From CAYVZZ01 sp964456185 (GTDB taxonomy: Bacteria > Pseudomonadota > Gammaproteobacteria > Pseudomonadales > Alcanivoracaceae): a stretch of 55,802 nt of DNA. The stretch spans positions 1 through 55,802 of the forward strand of contig CAYVZZ010000002.1 in the NCBI GenBank assembly GCA_964456185.1, in the 5' to 3' direction. Numbering within the stretch: the stretch's first letter is position 1; every line of letters begins with the position of its first letter. This document shows, piece by piece, positions 43,343 to 53,380 of the stretch. Position numbers and translations under genes: made by a program. The notes under the pieces were generated by a model, which saw nothing but the letters and a program-made list of their open reading frames with translations, did no database searches and was not told the DNA's origin.

Positions 43343-44548
43343 CTATTGTTTGCTCGGGATGGCGTGGTTGTCAGTTGTTAGTGGCTCTGGTGCGATATCA
43401 TTAGTTGGACGAATGCTTCCCCAGCGTTTACAGCTGGGACATTGCCAATGCATCTGTTTGGCTTGGAAGCCACAATTATTGCACAGATGAACGCGATCAT
43501 TGTCCGGCAACACATGGGTGCTGCGACGCACCAAATACAAATACTCTTGTAACGGCTCGGCGGCATCGTCGAAGGTTAGATCAATATAGCGGCGAAGTCC
43601 CTGAACGGAGGGATTTTCTTTCATATATTCCGCCAGTAAGTGGGCTGCCTCTGCCTCACCATAATATTGCTCAAGGCCACTCACCAAACGCAACACGCGA
43701 GCGGTTGTCGGCTGTTTCACGCAGGCATCGGCCAGAAACCGCAACCATTCTGTCTCGCCATGATGCTGGCGATACACGGCTTCAATCTCACCAAGAAACG
43801 CATCGAACAACGCGCCATCCAGCGTGTACAAGGTCAAATAGGCCGATTGTGCCAACTTGTAATGACCGGCTTCTGCTTCCACTTTTCCCGTCAGCAGCCA
43901 AGCGCGAGCACACTGGCGATCAAAACGTAAGGCGCGCTTGAGCGCACGGCCAGCCGCACGATACTGTGCCTGTTGCAACTGCAGCTGCGCCAACTCGCAA
44001 CAATAATGTGCCAGCACACTACTCATCTTACGGTTATGCGCAAGCAGCTGTTTCCCTGTGCTCAACGCGCTCTGCCAGTCTTTTTCCTGTTCAAAAATTT
44101 GCAGCAAGCTGCGCATGGCAATGAAGCGTTTGCGACTGCCCTTTTCGACCATATCCTGAAGCAATGCTTCGGCTCGATCGAGCACCCCACCGGATTGATA
44201 ATCCAATGCCAGCTCCAGCATGACATCGTCACGGGCGCTGGCACTTAATGCGTCGTTATCAAGCAGGTTTTGATGTATTCGAGTCGCCCGGTCTAGCTCG
44301 CCACGACGGCGAAAAACACGAGCTAAAGACAGGTGGGTCTCCAGTGTATGCTCGTCAACAACAAGGCACTTGGTTAATACATCGACGGCACGATCAGGTT
44401 GATCATTAAGGAGGAAATTGATGCCACGGGCATAATCACTGCCCAGTTTTTCAAGGTGGCGCTTACGCTTAGCAAGGCGCCCGTAACGCCCTAACCCGTA
44501 ACCCACAGCAATGGCTGCGAAAAACAAGAAGAACAACCAAGTGTCCAT
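43343..44548 (-). CDS. lapB: LPS assembly protein LapB (YciM)
   Basis: Inner-membrane TPR protein that directs FtsH to degrade LpxC and so limits LPS synthesis. The 401-residue protein has an N-terminal membrane helix (MDTWLFFLFFAAIAVGYGLGRYG), multiple TPRs (for example HLSLARVFRRRGELDRATRIHQNLL), and a C-terminal rubredoxin-type zinc site CNNCGF...WQCPSCKRWG. The frame is open to 44647, but 44548 puts the membrane helix at the N-terminus and directly follows lapA. Confidence 0.94.
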   Translation of the reverse strand: MDTWLFFLFFAAIAVGYGLGRYGRLAKRKRHLEKLGSDYARGINFLLNDQPDRAVDVLTKCLVVDEHTLETHLSLARVFRRRGELDRATRIHQNLLDNDALSASARDDVMLELALDYQSGGVLDRAEALLQDMVEKGSRKRFIAMRSLLQIFEQEKDWQSALSTGKQLLAHNRKMSSVLAHYCCELAQLQLQQAQYRAAGRALKRALRFDRQCARAWLLTGKVEAEAGHYKLAQSAYLTLYTLDGALFDAFLGEIEAVYRQHHGETEWLRFLADACVKQPTTARVLRLVSGLEQYYGEAEAAHLLAEYMKENPSVQGLRRYIDLTFDDAAEPLQEYLYLVRRSTHVLPDNDRVHLCNNCGFQAKQMHWQCPSCKRWGSIRPTNDIAPEPLTTDNHAIPSKQ

Positions 44549-44549
44549 A

Positions 44550-44795
44550 TTAGGCGTTTCCAGAACCACCCAGCAAACGGCTACCCAGCCAATGCGCAGC
44601 CCAGCCCAGTAGTACACCGATAACCAGCGCCGACAAGACCAGACCACCTAATGTCATTTGCAGCTGCCAGTCGGCTATCAACAGATTCAAACTCGCGTTT
44701 GCGGGGTTATAGACAACGAACAAAAAACAAATGACAAAGACGGCCAGTAATAGCAAAAGCACCAGCAAACGTTTGATTAATCGCATACTGCCCAC
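44550..44795 (-). CDS. lapA: LPS assembly protein LapA (DUF1049)
   Basis: An 81-residue inner-membrane protein with two helices: LLVLLLLLAVFVICFLFVVYN and MTLGGLVLSALVIGVLLGWAA. The motif N-x-x-x-SLNLL between them is typical of LapA/YciS. Pairs with LapB; the genes are one base apart. Confidence 0.9.
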   Translation of the reverse strand: MGSMRLIKRLLVLLLLLAVFVICFLFVVYNPANASLNLLIADWQLQMTLGGLVLSALVIGVLLGWAAHWLGSRLLGGSGNA

Positions 44796-44804
44796 TTGAG
44801 TTGG

Positions 44805-45119
44805 TTAGAGCGGTGAGTTATTACTCTTCTTGGCGGCGTTATCGACACGTTCGCGCAATGCCTTTCCCGGTTTAAAGTGCGGCACATACTTGGCATTTAG
44901 CTGTACCGTTTCACCGGTTTTGGGGTTACGCCCAACTCGTGGGGCACGGTAGTGCAGCGAAAAGCTACCAAAACCACGCACTTCAATGCGTCCGCCATTG
45001 GCCAGTTCGTCCGTCATCGTTTCCAACAACGTTTTAACGGCCAGCTCAACATCACCCGCAGGCAACATACGTTGCTTTGCGGCCAACCGCTCGATCAATT
45101 CAGATTTTGTTACGGCCAT
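44805..45119 (-). CDS. ihfB: integration host factor subunit beta
   Basis: DNA-bending protein. The 104-residue product starts VTKSELIERLAAKQ and contains IEVRGFGSFSLHYRAPRVGRNPKTGE, the beta-arm that inserts its Pro into the minor groove. ATG at 45119 gives the normal length. Positioned between rpsA and lapA as in other gammaproteobacteria. Confidence 0.96.
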   Translation of the reverse strand: MAVTKSELIERLAAKQRMLPAGDVELAVKTLLETMTDELANGGRIEVRGFGSFSLHYRAPRVGRNPKTGETVQLNAKYVPHFKPGKALRERVDNAAKKSNNSPL

Positions 45120-45246
45120 GTTCGCTCCCGAGATACACAAACTGTCCCCAGTCTACCCCTAATTTTGCAGAATTTACATGGGTCTAAAGACAGAAGTTTG
45201 CAACAGATTGCAAGAATTCATTACAGACCGCCGACATTTGCGGGGA

Positions 45247-45288
45247 AAACAAAAAAATGCCCATGCATCCGACTTGGATGCATGGGCA
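45247..45288 (-). terminator. rpsA terminator
   Basis: On the minus strand a perfect 13-base stem (45288-45276 with 45270-45258), loop AAGTC, followed by seven Ts. It lies 15 bases after the rpsA stop and isolates ihfB. Confidence 0.93.
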
Positions 45289-45302
45289 GGTGTTGCAAGT
45301 GC

Positions 45303-46967
<1,665 letters not shown>

Positions 46968-47072
46968 GTCACTTTACCTTTAATTACTCGGACAACCAGC
47001 CTTCCGAGGTCTATTCATCAATGATTGGCAACGTCAGCTGGTCGTTCCTCGGCGTTGCCAATTCCCGCAGTG
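46968..47072 (-). promoter_or_regulatory. structured rpsA leader, probable S1 autoregulatory site
   Basis: Minus-strand leader with a stem TTGGCAACG/CGTTGCCAA (47061-47053 with 47033-47025) and a second stem CTCGGA/TCCGAG (47008-47003 with 46992-46987), the latter opening into a GGAAGG purine stretch, and an A-rich TAATTAAAGGTAAAG before the ATG. In E. coli the rpsA leader also uses successive hairpins with GGA loops for S1 binding. Confidence 0.6.
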
Positions 47073-47744
47073 TTACTGTCTGGCGTCAGACAGTGCGTCG
47101 AGAATCCGTTTAACCACTTGATCTATTGTCAGCTCGGTGCTGTCAATAATGAGTGCATCGTCGGCCGGCTTGAGCGGCGCGACCTTGCGCTCTTGATCAC
47201 GGGCATCACGGGCGCGGATCTCCTCGACAAGGGGCGCGATTTTAGCACTGAAGCCCTTTGCCTTCAACTGCTCACAGCGGCGTCTGGCGCGTTCTTCAGC
47301 CGTTGCCGTGAGATATATTTTCAGGATGGCATTCGGAAAAACCACGGTGCCCATATCACGCCCATCGGCCACTAAACCAGGCGCTTGCGCGAAATCGCGC
47401 TGACGCGCCAGCAACGCCTCTCTCACAGAAGGCAATACCGCCACTTGCGAGGCCAAAGCGCCCACCTCTTCCGTGCGAATAGTTCGGCTGACATCTTCCC
47501 CATTCAGAATCACGGCAGTGTCATCATCGGCCTCGGCAAATACCACTGGCAAATGATGCGCCAACGGCAACAGAGCATCGACATCATCAAGCGCCACACC
47601 TTCAGCGCGCGCGTAATAGCCCAACACCCGATAAATCGCACCGGAATCCAGCAAATTCCACTGAAGATGAGCCGCCACGGCACGCGCAATGGTGCCCTTC
47701 CCGGATGATACCGGCCCATCGATAGTAATAATGTCCACACTCAT
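47073..47744 (-). CDS. cmk: cytidylate kinase
   Basis: Phosphorylates CMP and dCMP. The 223-residue protein has P-loop TIDGPVSSGKGTIARAVA, LLDSGAIYR, and GRDMGTVVFPNA. The ATG overlaps the tyrA-aroA stop by four bases. A short hairpin CTGTCTG/CAGACAG lies at its stop codon. Confidence 0.96.
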   Translation of the reverse strand: MSVDIITIDGPVSSGKGTIARAVAAHLQWNLLDSGAIYRVLGYYARAEGVALDDVDALLPLAHHLPVVFAEADDDTAVILNGEDVSRTIRTEEVGALASQVAVLPSVREALLARQRDFAQAPGLVADGRDMGTVVFPNAILKIYLTATAEERARRRCEQLKAKGFSAKIAPLVEEIRARDARDQERKVAPLKPADDALIIDSTELTIDQVVKRILDALSDARQ

Positions 47745-50002
47745 GGCGTCACCTCTTTATCCTGCAGCTGCATGCCCAAGCGGCGTGCCATGTCGGCAAA
47801 ACCCGGGAAGCTGGTCGCCACGGTGGCGCAACCATCTATCACGATTTCGTCACTGGCTTGCAACCCGGCGACGGCAAAGCTCATGGCAATACGGTGATCA
47901 CCCAAGGCTTGGATTTGACCACCACCATAAGCACCACCGGTGATTTTTAGGCCATCATCATAGGTTTCGACGGACACACCTAATCGAGTCAGGCCATCTG
48001 CCATCACTTGAATGCGGTCCGATTCTTTGACACGCAATTCGCGCGCGCCGTGCAATACCGTATCGCCTTGGGCGTTGGCTGCCGCCACAAACAACACCGG
48101 AAATTCATCAATGGCCAAAGGCACTAATTCCTCTGGGATTTCAATGCCTTTTAAAGGCGCATACTTAACGCGAATATCCGCTACCGGCTCGCCACCCGCT
48201 TCGCGCGGGTTTTCCAAAGCAATATCGCCACCCATTAAACGCAAAATATCAATAATGCCGGTGCGCGTCGGATTCACCCCTACATGCTCCAGCAGGATAT
48301 CGGACCCCGGCGTGATCGCTGCGGCCACCATAAAAAAGGCAGCAGACGAAATATCCGCCGGCACCTCCAATTGGCAGGCCGTGAGCTTGCCGCCGCCGTT
48401 CAACGAAATATGCCGCCCATTACTGACCACCTCATAACCAAAACCACGCAGCATCCGCTCGGTGTGATCTCGGGTGGGCGCAGGCTCAATCACGCTGGTC
48501 GTACCCTCGGCATAAAGCCCTGCCAAAAGCACCGCCGATTTCACCTGGGCACTGGCCATAGGCAGCGTGTAATCAACGCCTTTTAACGCCGCACCCCCTT
48601 TCAATGTCACCGGCGGATGACCATCGTCAGCGGTGTCGACTTGTGCCTGCATTTGTCGCAGTGGAATAGCAATGCGCTCCATGGGACGACGACTTAGTGA
48701 CGCATCACCGGTTAGCGTGGACGCAAAAGACTGCCCCGCCAACAACCCCATTAGCAAGCGCATCGAGGTGCCAGAGTTGCCCATATAGAGCGGCTTGGAA
48801 GCAGGCTTCAAACCGTGCAAACCTACCCCGTGCACTTTAACGCGGCCATTGTCCGGCCCTTCGATTAGCACGCCCAAATCGCGGAATGTTTGTAAGGTAG
48901 CTAGCGCATCTTCGCCTTCAAGAAAGCCGTCAATTTCGGTACAGCCTTCCGCCAAAGCGCCCAACATAATGGAACGATGCGAAATAGATTTATCGCCCGG
49001 CACACGCACTTGGCCGGTTAAAGGCCCTCCGCCATGGCTATGAAAGCGAATATCTTGTTCGGCGGCGGTATCGATTTGGGTTGTCATATCTTGCTTAGCT
49101 TGCTCATAGGAAGATTGCGCATTAAGCGCCATAAAATAATCGCGTGCATGATTGGCACGCTCCATGATGGCGGTAACGTCATCATCGCGCCCCGCTTCAA
49201 GGCTGGCTCGAAACTGCTGCAGCCCTTGCTCATAATCGCTTAGCGCTGCCAGCAGCGCGGTTTTATTGTGACGAAAAATGTCTCGCCACATCACCGGACT
49301 GCTGGACGCAATGCGTGTAAAATCACGAAATCCCCCGGCCGCATAATGAAAAATGCGATTGGAATCACCCTGGCGGGATAAGGTATCGACCAATGAAAAC
49401 GCCAACAAATGTGGCAAATGGCTGGTTTCCGCCAGAATGCGATCGTGCTCATTGACGTCCAGATGCTCCACCTGTGCGCCAACGCCTTGCCATAACTGCG
49501 TAACCTTTCGCAGCGCATCGGAATGGGTATTCTCGGTAGGCGTCAAAATCACGCGGTGATCAACATACAGACTCGCAAGAGCAGCCGAGACGCCACTTTT
49601 TTCACGCCCCGCAATGGGGTGACCCGGCACAAACCGCGATACATCCGGCAGGTGAGCCTCGGCAGCTTGCAAGATAACGGCCTTCACACTGCCGCCGTCT
49701 GTCACCACCGCATCAGGCGCTAACGCCGGTGCAATCTGCTGCATGATACTGGCCATGCTACCAACCGGCACCGACAGGAACACCAAATCAGCGCCCTTAA
49801 CCGCCTCAGCCGCATCCAGAAAGCCTTCATCAATCACACCCAGCGCCATGCCTTGATCCAATGAACGCTGGGAACGGGCACAACCAACCACACGGGTTAC
49901 CAAGCCGGCCTGTTTCGCTGCCAGTGCTAAAGAGCCACCGATCAACCCCAAGCCAATGACAGCCAAGCGCTGAAAAAGTGGCTCGGTCGGTGCATTGCTC
50001 AT
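47741..50002 (-). CDS. aroA: fused prephenate dehydrogenase / EPSP synthase
   Basis: A 753-residue fusion. Residues 1-~300 are TyrA (NAD motif VIGLGLIGGSLALAAK; HPIAGREKSG with the active-site His), converting prephenate to 4-hydroxyphenylpyruvate. Residues ~315-753 are AroA, making EPSP from shikimate-3-phosphate, with VPGDKSISHRSIMLGALAEG, GNSGTSMRLLMG and a C-terminal DHRIAMSFAVAG. The same fusion is typical of Pseudomonas and relatives. Start overlaps the hisC stop (TGATG). Confidence 0.95.
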   Translation of the reverse strand: MSNAPTEPLFQRLAVIGLGLIGGSLALAAKQAGLVTRVVGCARSQRSLDQGMALGVIDEGFLDAAEAVKGADLVFLSVPVGSMASIMQQIAPALAPDAVVTDGGSVKAVILQAAEAHLPDVSRFVPGHPIAGREKSGVSAALASLYVDHRVILTPTENTHSDALRKVTQLWQGVGAQVEHLDVNEHDRILAETSHLPHLLAFSLVDTLSRQGDSNRIFHYAAGGFRDFTRIASSSPVMWRDIFRHNKTALLAALSDYEQGLQQFRASLEAGRDDDVTAIMERANHARDYFMALNAQSSYEQAKQDMTTQIDTAAEQDIRFHSHGGGPLTGQVRVPGDKSISHRSIMLGALAEGCTEIDGFLEGEDALATLQTFRDLGVLIEGPDNGRVKVHGVGLHGLKPASKPLYMGNSGTSMRLLMGLLAGQSFASTLTGDASLSRRPMERIAIPLRQMQAQVDTADDGHPPVTLKGGAALKGVDYTLPMASAQVKSAVLLAGLYAEGTTSVIEPAPTRDHTERMLRGFGYEVVSNGRHISLNGGGKLTACQLEVPADISSAAFFMVAAAITPGSDILLEHVGVNPTRTGIIDILRLMGGDIALENPREAGGEPVADIRVKYAPLKGIEIPEELVPLAIDEFPVLFVAAANAQGDTVLHGARELRVKESDRIQVMADGLTRLGVSVETYDDGLKITGGAYGGGQIQALGDHRIAMSFAVAGLQASDEIVIDGCATVATSFPGFADMARRLGMQLQDKEVTP

Positions 50003-51102
50003 CAGATCAGCACCTTTTTAAGCGCTGCCAGAAGACGCTCGTTTTGTTCGGCCAAACCGACCGTGACGCGCAAATGATTAGGAAGGCCATAACCGCCGAT
50101 TGGACGCACGATGACGCCTTCTCGAAGCAGTGCCTGGTAAACAGGCGCCGCCTCACGGCCACAATCGACAGCAATAAAATTAGCCACCGACGGCACATAA
50201 TCGAGCCCCAGTTTGTCGAAGCCTTCGGCTAGCTGCACTAATCCAGCGGTATTCAAGCTTTTGCTGTCTTCAATATGGTCGTCGTCATCTAACGCCGCTT
50301 CGGCCGCAGCCAGCGCCACACTATTACAGTTAAATGGTGGGCGAATACGATTCAGCACGTCGGCCAGACTGGCATCTGACAAAGCATACCCCACCCGCAA
50401 ACCAGCTAATCCGTGAATTTTAGAGAAGGTCCGCAACACGATGACGTTAGGGTGACGGCGCACCACCACTTGTCCGTTGGGGTAGTTTTGCTCTTCGACA
50501 TATTCAAAATAAGCTTCATCCAACACCACGATGACATCGTCTGGTACGCGCTCAAGAAACTTCTCCAGCACGATCTCATGAAACCAAGTACCGGTCGGGT
50601 TGTTGGGGTTGGCCAAGAACACCAAGCGAGTTTTGTCGGTAATGGCATCGGCCATGGCCGGTAGATCATGCCCAAAACCATGCGCGGGCACTTCCACCGG
50701 CGTGGCAGAACAAGCTTTAGTAATCAGCGGGTAAATGGCAAACGCATGTTGACTGTAAACGGCTTCATCGCCCGGCTGCAGGAAAGCATGGGCAATCAGC
50801 TCAAGCAGGTCGTTAGAACCATTACCCAACGTCAGCGTGTCGGTTGGCGTATCCAGCTTTTCCGACAGTGCTTTCTTTAGCCGAAAACCAGAGCCATCGG
50901 GATAAAGGTGGATATGATCAACCACATGGCGGGCAGCTTCTAATGCCAAGTGTCCCGCGCCCAACGGATTTTCATTGCTGGCCAGCTTAATGATATTGGT
51001 AATGCCCAGCTCGCGTTGCAGCTCGTCGATGGGCTTGCCTGGCTGATAAGGTGCTAGCTGGTCGATACCGGGCTTCGCTAAATCAAGAAAATCGCAAGTC
51101 AT
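50002..51102 (-). CDS. hisC: histidinol-phosphate/aromatic aminotransferase
   Basis: PLP enzyme of 366 residues. KLASNENPLGAG, NGSNDLLELIAHAF, ANPNNPTG, VVLDEAYFEYVE and the PLP-lysine loop TFSKIHGLAGLRVGY are all present. Its place between pheA and tyrA-aroA suggests the aromatic (hisC2) paralogue acting on phenylpyruvate and prephenate products. Confidence 0.94.
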   Translation of the reverse strand: MTCDFLDLAKPGIDQLAPYQPGKPIDELQRELGITNIIKLASNENPLGAGHLALEAARHVVDHIHLYPDGSGFRLKKALSEKLDTPTDTLTLGNGSNDLLELIAHAFLQPGDEAVYSQHAFAIYPLITKACSATPVEVPAHGFGHDLPAMADAITDKTRLVFLANPNNPTGTWFHEIVLEKFLERVPDDVIVVLDEAYFEYVEEQNYPNGQVVVRRHPNVIVLRTFSKIHGLAGLRVGYALSDASLADVLNRIRPPFNCNSVALAAAEAALDDDDHIEDSKSLNTAGLVQLAEGFDKLGLDYVPSVANFIAVDCGREAAPVYQALLREGVIVRPIGGYGLPNHLRVTVGLAEQNERLLAALKKVLI

Positions 51103-51160
51103 GATGACAACCTTGTCGTGGTGGCTTTATCTGCCGGTGGATTACATGGTCATTGCATGG

Positions 51161-52267
51161 TTAAAGTACTGCTTTGGGATAGGAACCAAGCAAACGGATG
51201 TCCAAATCATTATCTTGCAGGCTCTTCAGTACTGGTTCCACCGCCGCATCGGCTTTATGGCCTTCAAAATCAATAAAGAACACATAACTCCACTTGCTGG
51301 TGTGCGACGGACGCGACTCCAAACGGGTCAAGCTGATGCCGTTTTGCTGGAAAGGCGCCAATACTTTATATAACAGTCCTGGGCGATTTTTACCGCTCAC
51401 CAAGAGGCTGGTTTTGTCGTCTCCCGAAGGCGGCACATCATCACGACCGATGACGATAAAACGCGTGGTGTTATCCGGTTGGTCTTCAATCTTTTGGTGG
51501 ATGGCTTCCAGCCCGTACAGCTCGGCGGCCATTTCGCCGGCAATGGCGGCGGCATTCCATTCGTCTTTCAAACGGCGCGCCGCCGCCGAATTGGAACTGA
51601 CCGCCACACGTTCCACATCGGGCATGTGGGCATCAAGCCATTTACGACACTGCGCCAGCGTTTGCTGATGGGAATACACACGGGTAATGCGGTCGCGACG
51701 GGTGTGCTCGCCCACCAGCAAATGATGATGAATGCGCAGCTCGACTTCGCCGCAAATTTTCAGATTGGACTCGGTGAAAGAATCCAGCGTGTGGGTGACC
51801 ACGCCTTCGGTGGAGTTTTCCACCGGCACGATGCCATAGTTCACTGCGCCAGACTCTACTTCACGGAACACCTGGTCGATAGCGCCCATGGGGCGCACCA
51901 CGGCCGCATGGCCAAAATGCTTTAATACGGCCTGATGGGTGAAGGTGCCTTCCGGGCCAAGAAAAGCCACTTGCGTCGGCTGCTCCAGCGCCAAACAGGC
52001 CGACATGATTTCACGGAAGATACGCGCCACTGTTTCGGCGTCCAGGTGGCCTTTGTTGCGCTCTTTAATGGCGCGCAGCACTTGGGCTTCGCGCTCGGGG
52101 CGATAAAACACCGGCTGATCACTTTCAGCACGCTTATGCTGGCCGACAAAATGCACTAAATCGGCACGCTTTTCTAATAGTTGCTGAATCTCCCGGTCGA
52201 CCTGATCGATGCCACCGCGCAATTGCTCCAGTGACCAGTCGGAGGCCGGCTGCTGTTCATCACCCAT
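51161..52267 (-). CDS. pheA: bifunctional chorismate mutase / prephenate dehydratase (P-protein)
   Basis: A 368-residue enzyme of phenylalanine synthesis. N-terminal chorismate mutase (LEQLRGGIDQVDREIQQLLEKRADLV), then prephenate dehydratase with VAFLGPEGTFTHQA, NYGIVPVENSTEGVV and TRFIVIG, and a C-terminal ACT regulatory domain (PGLLYKVLAPFQQNGISLTRLESRPS). The start at 52267 (ATG, AAGGAG upstream) overlaps the serC stop; an earlier TTG at 52279 is too close to that site. Confidence 0.95.
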   Translation of the reverse strand: MGDEQQPASDWSLEQLRGGIDQVDREIQQLLEKRADLVHFVGQHKRAESDQPVFYRPEREAQVLRAIKERNKGHLDAETVARIFREIMSACLALEQPTQVAFLGPEGTFTHQAVLKHFGHAAVVRPMGAIDQVFREVESGAVNYGIVPVENSTEGVVTHTLDSFTESNLKICGEVELRIHHHLLVGEHTRRDRITRVYSHQQTLAQCRKWLDAHMPDVERVAVSSNSAAARRLKDEWNAAAIAGEMAAELYGLEAIHQKIEDQPDNTTRFIVIGRDDVPPSGDDKTSLLVSGKNRPGLLYKVLAPFQQNGISLTRLESRPSHTSKWSYVFFIDFEGHKADAAVEPVLKSLQDNDLDIRLLGSYPKAVL

Positions 52268-53342
52268 AGGTTCGTTCAAACTCCTTCATGAAATCGATCA
52301 AGGCATCGACGGCGGCTTCCGGTACGGCGTTGTACAGACTAGCACGCATACCGCCTACGCTACGGTGGCCTTTCAAGTTAAGCAAACCGGCTTCTTCGGC
52401 CTCACTGACAAAAGTGCCATCCAGCGCGTTATCGGCCAAGAAGAAAGGTACGTTCATCTGGCTGCGATAAGCAGCTTGAATGTGGTTGGAATAAAAGTCG
52501 CTGCTGTCGATAAAACCATAAAGCTTGCTGGCTTTGCGGGCGTTAATCTCGCCAATGGCTTTAACACCACCTTGCTGCTTTAACCACTTAAACACCAAGC
52601 CCGCCAAATACCAGGAATAGGTCGGCGGGGTGTTGTACATGGAGTCTTTATCGTCCTGCACCTTGTAGTTCAACATGACCGGCGTGTTAGCCGAGGCGTT
52701 ACCTAGCAAATCACGGCGCACGATAACCACGACAATACCGGCGGGGCCGATGTTCTTTTGCGCGCCCGCGTAGATCATGCCAAAGCGCGACACATCCAGC
52801 GGTTGCGACAAGATATTCGACGAATAATCCGCCACGAGTGGCGCGTCTGTTTCTGGAATGCCCGGAAATTGCACGCCATCGACCGTTTCATTAGCGCAAT
52901 AATGCACGTAAGCGGCGCCATCAGTGAGCTGCCAGCTTGATTGGTCGGGGACGGTGGTAAATTTGCCATTATCCTCGCTTGATGCCGCCACATTAATGTG
53001 ACCAAAGCGGCTGGCTTCTTCAACGGCCTTCTGCGACCAACGACCCGTTACGATGTAATCGGCGGCCTTGCCTTCCGGCAGCAAATTAAGCGGCACGGTA
53101 GCAAACTGCGTGGATGCCCCACCCTGCATAAACAGCACGGCGTAATCGTCGCCAATGTTGAGCAAATCGCGCAGATCTTGCTCGGCGGTTTTGGCAATCT
53201 CACCATACACCGGCGAACGGTGGCTCATTTCCATGACCGAGGCGCCATAGCCTTGATAATCCAGCATTTCTTCCTTGGCTTGCTGCAAAACGGCTTCCGG
53301 CAAAGCGGCCGGACCGGCACAAAAGTTAAAGGCTCGCGCCAT
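52260..53342 (-). CDS. serC: phosphoserine aminotransferase
   Basis: Makes phosphoserine and 4-phosphohydroxythreonine. The 360-residue PLP enzyme starts ARAFNFCAGPAALPEAVL, has GYGASVMEMSHRS, the Lys loop YAGAQKNIGPAGI and FIDSSDFYSN. The ATG at 53342 is chosen because GGAG is nine bases upstream; the ATG six bases earlier is too near that site. Confidence 0.95.
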   Translation of the reverse strand: MARAFNFCAGPAALPEAVLQQAKEEMLDYQGYGASVMEMSHRSPVYGEIAKTAEQDLRDLLNIGDDYAVLFMQGGASTQFATVPLNLLPEGKAADYIVTGRWSQKAVEEASRFGHINVAASSEDNGKFTTVPDQSSWQLTDGAAYVHYCANETVDGVQFPGIPETDAPLVADYSSNILSQPLDVSRFGMIYAGAQKNIGPAGIVVVIVRRDLLGNASANTPVMLNYKVQDDKDSMYNTPPTYSWYLAGLVFKWLKQQGGVKAIGEINARKASKLYGFIDSSDFYSNHIQAAYRSQMNVPFFLADNALDGTFVSEAEEAGLLNLKGHRSVGGMRASLYNAVPEAAVDALIDFMKEFERTYG

Positions 53343-53380
53343 GTTCATTTTCTCCAATCATCAATCGGGCAGTTGCCCAC

